Of a stretch of DNA of 64,000 nt, positions 25,701 to 37,700 are shown in pieces (within the stretch, counting starts at the first letter, position 1; every line of letters begins with the position of its first letter). The translations under genes were made by a program, and so were the position numbers. The stretch covers positions 49,034,402-49,098,401 of the forward strand of contig NC_079134.1 in the NCBI RefSeq assembly GCF_945859705.1, read 5' to 3'. The notes under the pieces are model-generated. The model worked only from the letters and a program-made list of their open reading frames with translations. It had not been told where the DNA came from and made no database searches. This stretch comes from Episyrphus balteatus (lineage: Eukaryota > Arthropoda > Insecta > Diptera > Syrphidae).

Positions 25701-28700
25701 TTTTTTCACCAACTTAAAAATTAGAAAGAGAAAAGAAAAAGACAGTCTCAAAAAGAGCCCACTTTTGTTGATCGCGCCTTTATTTCTGTCAAATTAGAGC
25801 AATTAAAAGTATCGTTATTTTACCGTTTGTCAGCAACAGCATTCAGCACCTAAACAACCAATAAGAAGATGAATTGAAAATTCTTATAAGAAAGAGAAAG
25901 AGTGCTGAAGAAAAAAATCTATCTAATTGAAAATTTGAATGCGATTTGCGAGTTCTGTTTTCGGTTATAAAAACGAAATTTGATTTTTATCCAATTTATG
26001 TTCATATAATTCGAGTTGTGAATTCTAATTGCGATTTGCAATTAGATTTTTGATTTTTCGAGTGATCTAGATCTTGTTATCTCGTGCCCGAAGCCCCGAA
26101 CTGCCTAGTTAAATACGCTTTTTTTAAAGCGATTTAAACTATTATCTTTAATAATAATTTTTTCTTGGTTTTTTCTAAACTTAAAAAAAAAACACTGTAC
26201 GTTTTGTGAAAACGACGATGACAAGTGAAGTGCACTAGTGCAGTTAAAGTGAGAAGTGACTAAGACACCAGGTTCGAAAAGAACCTTTTCGTTTCAGGAA
26301 CAGCAACACCTAGACCATGAGCTCTCGAATAAAGAGAAGTGCCATTTGGGAGCATTTTACCCACATTGGAGCTGACTCTGAATTTGCTAAATGCAAAATC
26401 TGTAAGTCTAAACTCTCTTTCAAGAGCTCGGTCACAAATTTAAAAAAGCATATGGCCAGCAAGCACCCCACTGACCAAATGGTGCAGGATAATCGACCAG
26501 GACGACTTCAAAGTCGGCCTGACTGGATCCTTGGTCCTAGAAAAATGTTTAATACCAATTTGGAAACAAGGGAATATGCATAATAGCACATCATCAATCT
26601 TTTTTCCTTGAAGGTTATATTTAAAATAATGACATCTTCAGTCAACATCGTCATGATCATAATATTTTTCGGTTTAATTAACAACGATGTATATGTTGAC
26701 TAAAGATGTCATTCTTTTAAATATTCCCTTAAAGGAAAAACTGTTGATGAGGTTCGCTTGAGCATGGAACCTAGTTTCTAATGACATATAAAACGTTTCT
26801 CTAGGACCAAGGATCCAGTCAGGACACCCAGGAATATCTTCGTCTTGAATACTATTTTTTTTTTTTAAATAAAGAAGAAAAGGCTTACAAATTCCTGCAT
26901 GTTCTGCTCCTGACCGAACTCCTGGTCTTAAATTAATTTTTTGAAATATCTTATGAGAATTCTAAAGCAGGTTTTTTAAATGTATTTTTTTTTATAAAAA
27001 AAAAACATTTATTTTTATGAATTATTCATTTTAATCTGCGAAATCTATATAATAGGTTGAAGGAGGTGTACACAACAGCAAAATTAGTGTTTCAAACATA
27101 AGTCCCCCTGCTTCTTCCAATTCTGACAATCTTCCACAATCTAGTGGTTCAAATAGTGAACCTATGGTTGTGGATGATATTATTACTGAGAGTACACAAC
27201 CAACAGCAACTGCGCCTCAGGCATCCTGCTCCAGAGCAGCTTCGAATCGTCTTAATCAGTCTTCAATGGAAGGCTTTGTCCCAAAAAAAGTAATGCCATC
27301 ACAGAAAGAAAAAATTGATAGTGAACTATTAGGGCTTTCTACGCAGGTTTTTCAGCCTTTCAGAGTAGTGGAGGATAGTGGCTTCAAGAGCTTTGTTAAA
27401 GCTTTAAATCCGGGTTATGATCTTCCCAGTAGGAAAAAGATTTCCAAAAGCATGATACCCTCTCGGTTGGAAGAAGTACTTTTGAAATGCAAGAAAAAAG
27501 TCAAGGAAGTGAGTAAGTGTTGTTTGACAACAACTGATGGATGGACTTCATGCAACAACGAAAGCTTTATCGGAGTGACCATACATTTTATAGACAAGGA
27601 TTTCCATCTCCAATCATGCCTACTTGGATGTGAGAGCTTCAATGAAAGCCACACAACTTCGGGACATGACTGATGCTTGGGACTTGAGGGACAAAATAAT
27701 GCTAGCGGTTTCAGATAACGCAGCAAACATTGTTGGGGCTCTAACAACGCAACTTCAATGGAAACATTTCGGGTGCTTAGCCCACACCGTCAACCTGATA
27801 ACAATGAGTAGCATTAAATGCCTTGCTCCAATTACGGACAAAATGCGTAAGGTTGTAACCTTCTTCCGAAAAAGTTCAACGGCGAATCACAAACTAAAAC
27901 TGTACCAGCAAAAAAACTTATACTAGATGTAGCCAACAGAAGGAATTCTACATATTATATGATGGATCGGTTCCTTGAGCTTAAAGAAGCGATAAAGGCA
28001 ACGACAGCCTTAATAGATAAAGATCTTCCTGTTCTGACAGCGGATGATTGGCTAGTTATCCAGCAAGCAGTCCAAGCCCTAAAGCCATTCGAAAACATCA
28101 CCAACATCATAAGCGGCGAAAAATACCTTTCAGGATCGATGGTGATAATCCTGATAAATGGATTAATAAATGTACTTACTACCCTTCGGAAGGAAATCGG
28201 TCAACCTTTGGCTATAATAGAAACTTTAATAGCTTCGCTAGAAAAGGATGTTTCCCGGAGGTTCAACAAAATTGAAGGTAGTAAAACTCCATGCGCTGCA
28301 ACGTTTTTAGACCCCCGTTTTAAAAACATTGCCTTTTCTGACGAGACAACTGCAGAGCAGACTAAGAAAACGATAATAGATCAAGTCGCGTGTAGAATAA
28401 GTCGCGCTAAAGGCAATGCTCCAACAACTGCAGTCGTCGCTCCAAGGCCCAGTACTACCGACTCAACTTCTATCTGGAGCTTATATGATGCTACAGCTGC
28501 AGCGCGAAAACCGAACGGAACTAACAGCTCTAGAGCTATAGTTGAGGTTCAAAGGTTCTTAGAAGAACCTCCATTATTATAAACTGAGGACCCTCTTAGG
28601 TGGTGGTCTCAGAACAGACAGAATTATCCCTTTTTAAGCTAGCTTGCAAGTGAATATTTATGTTCGATGGCGTCGTCCGTTCCATGCGAACGCTTATTTT

Positions 28701-31700
28701 CGAAGGCTGGACTCGTATTGAATGAAAGGAGGACCAGACTGAAATCAACTATTGTTTATATAGTTGTTTTTGAACCAAACCGAAAAATTTTGTAAGGCAA
28801 CACCGTAGATAAGATGAAATTAGATTAGATTAGATTAGATAAGATTAGATTAGATTAGATTAGATTAGATTAGATTAGATTAGATTAGATTAGATTAGAT
28901 TAGATTAGATTAGATTAGATTAGATTAGATTAGATTAGATTAGATTAGATTAGATTAGATTAGATTAGATTAGATTAGATTAGATTAGATTAGATTAGAT
29001 TAGATTAGATTAGATTAGATTAGATTAGATTAGATTAGATTAGGTCTGAGGAAACCCCCCCTAGCTACGGCTATGATTGTATCACTAACTGTTATTTCAG
29101 TAACAGGTATTTATACCTGTTATTGGAAAGTAGCAATAACAGGTAGTAACAGTTATCCAAAAGTAGCAGTTAAGCCCATCCCTACTAATGTTGCATTTTC
29201 ACAAGTGTTGACAAAAATAGGTAATGGAGATGTACTACTTGATCATGAGTTTCAACTTATTGAATCGAGATTTTTCAAAAAAGAGGATGTTGCTACACTA
29301 TGTCCTGACGGAGTTCGTTTATTTTCCAAAAACGAAGATGTTGCCGCCTATAACAATTTGGTTTTGAGTCAATGTGCAGACAAAGTACTTTCAACGTCCG
29401 TAAACCTCATTATTGGCGCTAAAAGTACTGAGCAAGAAGCTAATTTTAGACTTAAATTACACAAAAAAATCTGTTATTGACACTGGTGGACTGCCTTTTC
29501 AAATTACTTTTGTTGTTGGAAAGCATTTTCTTATTACAACCAACATCGACGTTACTGATGGTTTATGCAATGGTGCTGTTGGGAAATTGGTACATCTAGA
29601 CTTTGATGAAAGTAACACATTGATTAGAGTTTGGCTGGAAGTTTGTGGTTCAGATAAAGTGGGTAGAAAAAAAAAGGCAACAAACAGCCGCTCTAGCAGT
29701 GCAAAATAGAGTTGGGAATCTCGCTGTTGCCATTGAATTACGAACAGCAAATATTTCATTAACATCGGATAGGAAATGTATAGCCAAACGCAAACATTTT
29801 CCATTAACTTCAGCTATTGCTATAACTATACATAAGTCGCAAGCTGGAACTTTTGACGAAATAGTATATGAGTATAGTAAAGAACATTCTCAGGAGTTCG
29901 TTTATGTTGCGCTCTCTCAGGTGACTAATATTGAAAAATTGTATATCACTACAAGAAACGATAATTCTTCATTCAATCGAATATCGAAAGCAAGCTGGAT
30001 CGACTGCATCTATGTTGCAAGAATTCAAAAGACTGTCCTTAAATAGTGTTCAGCAGACTACAGCTCAAAGTGTCTTAGATTTCATTAGTAACAGAAATGG
30101 AATTTCAATAATGACTTTTAATTGCCAAAGTCTAAATAGTCACAAATCAAGGGGCACGGTAGTGCCCAGCCAAGTTCTCTAGCAACTTTGGCACTACACC
30201 CTTATTTACAGGAAACAACTCAGGCCATTTTCGACCGCCCTCTAACTTCCACACCAAAGATGCTAGAAATTTCAAACTCGCTACATTTATTGAGCTTGTC
30301 AAAACAAAACTCCTCACAAAATTTCAGCCTTTTACGATGAGTAGTTTCTGAGATATAGGGCTTCAAAAATCGCAAAAACCGTAACTGACTGACTGACTCA
30401 CTCACTCACTCACTCACTGACAGATCATCAAAATTATGGAGAACTTCCCGTTAACGTAGAAACTTGAAATTTTACACGGTGATAGGGCTTGTGGTGTATA
30501 CAAAGGGAAAAATCGAAAATTTGAGATTTTCAATTCAGGGGGCGTGGCATCCGCCCATTTCTGCTGAATTATCATCAAATATTATAGAGCACTTCTGACT
30601 ATCGTAGAATCTTGAAATTTGGTAGAATGGTAGAGCTGGTAGTTTATACAAAGGAAAAAATTTAAAATTTGTGAATTTCAGCCAGGGGGCGTGGCATCCG
30701 CCCATTTCCGCTGAATTTTCATTAAATATAATAGAGCACTTCTAATTATCGTAGAATCTTGAAATTTGGTAGAATGGTAGTTTATACAAAGGAAAAAAAT
30801 TTTAAATTTGAGAATTTCAGCCAGGGGGCGTGGCAACCGCCCATTTCCGCTGAATTTTCATTAAATATAATAGAGCACTTCTGATTATCGTAGAATCTTG
30901 AAATTTGGTAGAATGGTAGAGATGGTAGTTTATACAAAGGAAAAAATTTAAAATTTGAGAATTCCAGCCAGGGGGCGTGACAACCGCCCATTTCCGCTGA
31001 AGTTTCATTAAATATAATAGAGCACTTCTGATTATCGTAGAATCTTGAAATTTGGTAGAATGGTAGAGATGGTAGTTTATACAGAGAACAAATTTGAAGT
31101 TTGAGAATTTTAGCCAGGGGGCGTGACAACCACCCATTTTCACTGAATTTTCATCAAATATAGAGATTTTCAATTCTACAGCCATACCTTGCAAAAAGTA
31201 GTGAAATCACAACAAAAACATTACTATTAAAAAGTAGCCAAGTTCTCCTATGTTGAAATTATGCTGGCACAAAAAGTACTGAGATGTAAAAGTGTACCAA
31301 GTTCTAAAGTTTGGGTTCAAATTCGTATCAATAAAATTTTGATTGTTTACTTGGCAATTTTTGAAATAACTTTAAAAATCGGTAATTAAAAGAAAAATTG
31401 TCAAGAGAACAATCAAAATTTTATTGATACGAATTTGAACCCAAACTTTAGAACTTGGTACACTTTTACATCTCAGTACTTTTTGTGCCAGCATAATTTC
31501 AACATAGGAGAACTTGGCTACTTTTTAACAGTAATGTTTTTGTTGTGATACGATTTACAAGATTCAGACAAATGTGTTACTTCTTACCGAAACTTGCATG
31601 GCGCATGGTAATCTAATTGAAATACCCAATTTCAATTGTATTATTCAATTCAAACGAGATACTATTCCAAAAGGTTGGGTAGCTATTTACCAAAATAATA

Positions 31701-34700
31701 ATAATGGTATTGGTATAAATATTATGACTGCGAATAATGAAATAAATGCACACGTTAGCAATGTTAATGTTAGGCGCTCATTTGTTGGAGATATTTGTGC
31801 GTGCGTATGCAAACTTAGAAATGGCCTACACATAGTCATGGTAGCAATTTTCATTTCCCCTAATCCAAAATTGCACGAGGTAGAGAATTTTATTTATCGC
31901 ACTTTATTGGAGTATACTGAAGAAGGCTCGAAAATACTTGGTACAAATGGTTATAAATTTCCACTCATCTTGGCTGGCGATTTCAACATCAACTTCGCTG
32001 ATAAAAAATCAGAGCGGTTGACAACTTTTCTTTCTGAAAAATTAAATTTGAAAATTAATAATGATCCACAAGTATCTACAACAAAATACGGGACCACTAT
32101 TGACGCGGTATTTTATAGATATTTAGATATCAGGTCTCAAACCTGTGTGTCATATTTTAGTTACCATAAGCCTATTGTTTCAATTATAAAAATTTCTGAA
32201 TAAGATAATAAAAACACGTAAAGAAAAGAAGAAAATTTATATTCTTATAAATGTGTAACTTGGAGTAATATCAAAGAAAAAACTTTAAATAAAATCAAAG
32301 GAAAAAAATGCTGCGTAAATAAAAATTAATAATTGCATAAGTTAAAAAAATGCAATGCAATAGCTTAACCGCGGCAGTCCTCGAACGCCTACTGCAAAAC
32401 AGGATAATTAATGTGAAGACACTTTAAATTAAAGTGGATTTCCGTTTAAAAAAAGTGTAAGGCAATTAAATACATTACATTTCCTGATTGAGTTTACTTA
32501 AATCGCATCAATTAGAGGTGGGATCCTATAAAAATAAAATGTCCAAAACTTAAAATTACACGTCTAGGTACACATAAATTTTACCTGGAAATCGTTTCCT
32601 TTTCAGATTTCTATAGGGAAAATTATATAGGAGATAGTTCTATAAAAATTAAACTGATCAATAATGATCGGAGTTGAGAACATCTTGTTATTTTTTTTGT
32701 TTTGAGAAATCTATAAAAATGAGACCCACAATAAGTAAGCACATAGAATGATTAAGATATCTTTTTATGTTAAGTCGAGTTTTTTAAGAATAAATCTTTT
32801 ATTAAAATTAATTTGGAATTTAGCAAAATTTTTGAGTACTCTTATGTAAATAATAAAAAAAATTATTTTTTTACTTTTCATACTCCTTTTGAACGTGAAA
32901 CACTCCCCTCAAAACATTTAAAATACTCCTCAATGAAAATTCAAAACGGCAGCCCTGATGCACAGCATACTTTTTGATTACTTGCTCAGAAATATTGGTA
33001 TTTTTGGACATTCTATGTGTCTTTTTTTAGAATTTTTTAATCTATTCCTAATTTTTTTTTTTATGGATTTAGTGATTTCTTAAATCTCTGGTCAATACAC
33101 CAAAAAACAAGACTTTTTTAACAAATACCTCATTTTCAAGATTTAGCCAGTAAGACCTGTGAATTATTAAAGAATTATTTTTCTTTAACTCGATGAGTTG
33201 AAGGGTGCCAAAAAATGAACCCGATTGCATCCTGCTACGCCAATTATGCCAGGATGCGGACGGGAAGATTTTTGGTTTTCGTAGTTACTCAACTCACAGT
33301 CATCTTTTACTACAAAAGTGAATTTTTCTTTAGCTCGATGAGTTAAGCGTTTCTGCAGCCGCAGACAAAAGTGAATTAATCGTACTTTTTTATTTAAACA
33401 AAAATTTTCCAACCCAAAGACTACTTCTTTAAAAAGACAATTAACACCTCTAATTCAAAATGTCAAGTTCCCACTTTATTCAACCCTTTTTAAACATTTG
33501 CTAGAGTTTTGTATTCTTACCAACTAAAAAGAGTACTTCAAGAACAATTACTTCCGTTTTTTCCATCAAACCATTAATGAGCAGGTGGAGCAATTCAATA
33601 AATCATCGATGGAAGAGTGAAACAGACACTCACCGCTCACCCATTGAGTGCATTTGGTTAGTTTAAGCAAAAAAAAAAACTAAACCTATACAATCATCAG
33701 TAAAGCAAGCAAAGCTGAATGACAAGAGTTCTAAGAAAGAAATAAAAAAAAAAAGAAAGTTAAATTTTTTCCATCGCCATAATTCTTTCTTTACTCCTTT
33801 TTTGTTCAGATCCTTTATAGCTGATTTTCCTTTTTTTTATATAGGGTGACCATCTCAAAACCCAAAGTTTTCTATCAACTTAAGAATTAGATGCTTTTAT
33901 TAAGACTGAATGTATAGCTCCTGTAAAAGACTTGTATTTGTGATAAATCCTTATTAATTTTGCAAGCGACATAAACGCTTAAAAAGAAAGTTTCAGAAAC
34001 TTAACATCTTTTAGACCCATTTAGGTCCATTTTCTTCACTCGGAGTTGAACATAACTTGAGAAGTTTTAATATAAAAATTCTCAAGTTTTTTTCAACTCC
34101 GAGTGAAGAAAATGGACCTTAAGTGTTTACTTGTGGTTAATGTGTTTGAAAATATGGTCACCAGAACTTTATTTCACCTTCATAGCTACTTGTTCTTTTT
34201 TGTTTGCTTTTCGTGCAAACAATAAGGGTATTCGTGCGTTGGTAGATTGCTTTCTTCGCTTCAGACAAAAAAAAAGTAAAAGAGTCAAGAAGTAATTATT
34301 GTATTTATTTTTGTCCTTTTTTTCATTAATTGTTAAAGAGAGTAGAGAAAACTTAAGAGCTAGAGGAGATGATGTGATTTATGATACGAAAAAGAAATTG
34401 ATATAAACGATGGTTCATTTTAAGTGATTACAATTTAAGAATGTAAAGGATTAATGCCGTTTGATATTTCTAAATTGATTAATTTTTTAGAAAAATTAAA
34501 AATCGTGGAATTTTGTACATTAACTTGATTGCAGAAATCCAGTGAGATGAAATCAAAGTCTAAAGCTTTAGTAAATTATAGACTATGCCGAAAGCCGAAC
34601 CTGTCTTTTGGAAATAGGCAATAGTTCAGGAAGGCAGTTGTTAAAAGCTTACTTATGTTCTTGAGAAACGATATTGGAATGTTGTGAAAAGGACCACGTC

Positions 34701-37700
34701 ACGGTTTTTTGTAGTTTGTTGTTCTACACTCTAAGTGTGCTAAAAAATGGTTTAAGCGAGTACCTATTGTTTTGAAAATTTCAATTATTTTGTTTTTAAT
34801 TTAATGTCTTTTCCACACAACTCAGCTGCTGCTGAACGAAAATTTTATGAGCTAAGTTTAATCAAAACCAAATTAACAAATAGACTTAATTTTAAGGCAA
34901 TCAATAATAAAAATGCTGGCCAAAGAGCTCCAAGACGGTTTGACAGTTACATTAAACACTTATATTGCCTTATTTTTAGAAATGCGATAAAATTGGTTGG
35001 GATTGAGATTGAAACCATTAAAAGCTTGCCAGAAATAAAAATAAAATATCACCAAACAACGCTGTGTAACAAATTCAAAAAGAAAATAAAGAAAAAAAAA
35101 AACTAAGCAGTGCTTTCGGTACCGTTTTTTTTTTCGTGTCGCGTTAGCTTGGAAGAAATTACGAATGAATGCCCACAGTTCAATATGATATATTTCGCAA
35201 GTTTTACTAAATATCAGTTTTAAAATAATAAGCTCGTCTTTCCGCCCGTAAAAATATGTTTTAAATATTGTTTTTCGAAAACATTCAACACCAGCAATTA
35301 ACTTCTTTCTCTTATGCCGCCCCCCTAACTCACCAACTCTTTCATTTTGCATTATAAATATTCGAAAGGTGCGCAGTTATAGAACACAAAAAAGAGAAAA
35401 AACGAAGAAACAAAAATAACAATGTTGAACATACTTCATGTTCACAAAAATAACTCATTACGAAAACTTTTCCATAAACAGACTCTCCTTTTTATTTGCA
35501 TGCATCCCTACAAAATATTGCATCAATATTCACCACATTGAAACAACAAGCCACCTATCACACATTTTCTCTAGCCTTTCTTAGTCCAGTCAAGTTATAC
35601 TTTTGCTGAGAAATAATTCGCAACTGCAATTTGTACTCAAAATATGAAAGTACACTAGTACAGGAACTAAACCCCCCATTTTCCGAACAAATGTCTGGAC
35701 GACTTTGGCCGCCATTTTGTTTTGAACAGTTTTGCGACTATCGCTTGTAGTTCGGCTAGTTTTGGTCTTAGAGAAAAATGTTATGAGACAAAGTTGTAGC
35801 AAATTTTATTTCCCACAAAAAATGTTAAGTAAGTTTTTATTCTAAAACCTACCATTTAGGAGTTATAATGAATTTCGTAAAATGCTATGCTCACTTATTT
35901 TTTATATTCACCATAACTTTTTTTTTCAAACTTTTATTAAAAAATTGTTGTTATAAAAGTTAAAGAGCTACTAATTATCTATGTTTGTCTCATACTAAGT
36001 TTTTTTGTCCGAGTTGCCGTTTCCTCACTAAAACAAAAATTCAATAAAAAAATTAGCAAAAACAGGGTGAGGGGAGAGTACGATAATTGTGGTGCCGAGA
36101 TTTTATAACAGTTTTTTGAAGAAGGGTTCAATACAAGTATTTTTAACTATCGGAAGGGGGGTCTATCTCCCCCCGTTTATGCGGGAGGGGCAGTTTTCTA
36201 AAAAAAAACAGCCTAAAATAAAAAAAAATATTAAAAAACAACGGCAACACTTACAGTTATGAATGATACATTTTTCAAAAGCCACAATTATATGCATTAT
36301 TGTAGTTTTTAAATGGAGCTATTAAAATTTATAGTTTTTGAAATAATCGATTAAAAAAAATTTTTTTTTTCCTAAATTTAACTTTGAGATCGATTATTTC
36401 AAAAACTATAAATTTTAATAGCTCCATTTAAAAACTACAATAATGCATATAATTGTGGCTTTTGAAAAATGTATCATTCATAACTGTAAGTGTTGCCGTT
36501 GTTTTTTAATATTTTTTTTTATTTTAGGCTGTTTTTTTTTAGAAAACTGCCCCTCCCGCATAAATGGGGGGAGATAGACCCCCCTTCCGATAGTAAAAAA
36601 TACTTGTATTGAACCCTTCTTCAAAAAACTGTTATAAAATCTCGGCACCACAATTATCGTACTCTCCCCTCACCCTGTTTTTGCTAATTTTTTTATTGAA
36701 TTTTTGTTTTAGTGAGGAAACGGCAACTCGGACAAAAAAACTTAGTATGAGACAAACATAGATAATTAGTAGCTCTTTAACTTTTATAACAACAATTTTT
36801 TAATAAAAGTTTGAAAAAAAAAGTTATGGTGAATATAAAAAATAAGTGAGCATAGCATTTTACGAAATTCATTATAACTCCTAAATGGTAGGTTTTAGAA
36901 TAAAAACTTACTTAACATTTTTTGTGGGAAATAAAATTTGCTACAACTTTGTCTCATAACATTTTTCTCTAAGACCAAAACTAGCCGAACTACAAGCGAT
37001 AGTCGCAAAACTGTTCAAAACAAAATGGCGGCCAAAGTCGTCCAGACATTTGTTCGGAAAATGGGGGGTTTAGTTTCTGTACTAGTGTACTTTCATATTT
37101 TTAGTCCGAATTGCAGTTGCGAATTATTTCTCAGACCTCCATACAACCAAATCTAAAATGACTGGACTATTCTGTTTCTTGCATCAGGAGAACAACATCA
37201 TGCACCTTTTTTCATATGGATACCAAAAACCAAAGTGATTCAGCAAACAAGGCACAACTCATTCTCCTCTCCATTTTTCCATTCCTCACTATCTACAATC
37301 TCCAAAGCCGCCCCCCTCACATACTCGTACCTCTTGTTGTTGCTGATATCTATGTATACAAGCCGTGTGTGTTGGAAACAACAAGCCAGCATCACTCAAT
37401 CCGTCGTCATACTGACAGGGACTCAAAAACCCGCTAGGGCTTCAATTCACGGCGGCATGTGGTTCCGAACAGTTTTAATTAATAAACTTCATTACACATT
37501 CCATACTTAAACTAATTTTCAACTCAAATTACGATGCATAGGAGGAATGCTTTTAATAGGTGCACTCGACATTCGTCTCCTTCCCGCCCTCACCATGCGT
37601 CGTCCTTTTTTGCTCACCTCATAGACATATTTAAGTGTGTATGTGTGTGTTAGCTGTTATGTTATATGTTGTGTAGGAGCACGATGAGATGGAAGGAACG

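Larger units (their letters stand above)
29139..32203 (+). pseudogene. Helentron-type PIF1 helicase plus endonuclease remnant
   Basis: The C-terminal half of a PIF1-like helicase runs in three frames: LTKIGNGDVLLDHEFQLIES and CPDGVRLFSKNEDVAAYNN; IDTGGLPFQITFVVGKHFLI with TTNIDVTDGLCNGAVGKLVH; and FPLTSAIAITIHKSQAGTFD with EFVYVALSQVTNIEKLYITT. IHKSQ-GTFDE and VALS-VT are helicase motifs near the C-terminus. An endonuclease/exonuclease/phosphatase domain follows: IMTFNCQSLNSHKS, then after an insertion VLLLTETCMAHG, LILAGDFNINF and TTKYGTTIDAVF with FSYHKPIV. A PIF1-type helicase followed by this endonuclease is typical of Helentrons (Helitron2), rolling-circle transposons. The Rep nuclease and N-terminal helicase half are missing. 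Two frameshifts sit in A7 and A9 runs (29462-29468, about 29666-29674), a third near 29990. Confidence 0.85.

Noticed and set aside
28819..29043. Interstitial telomere
   Set aside because: The unit is TTAGA, not TTAGG, and the array lies between transposon remnants within a gene intron.
30782..31194. Repeated-peptide frames (CINYHLYHSTKFQD) on the minus strand
   Set aside because: Produced by the 146-bp tandem array; repeat period explains the peptide repeats.
34019..34120. tRNA or microRNA gene
   Set aside because: The structure is a simple hairpin without tRNA boxes, and stem perfection with A/T surroundings fits a small MITE better.
35590..37156. Two mirrored open frames with the same peptide (MAAKVVQTFVRKMGGL)
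   Set aside because: They are the same repeat arm read on opposite strands of the palindrome; they match no known protein and lack other coding signs.
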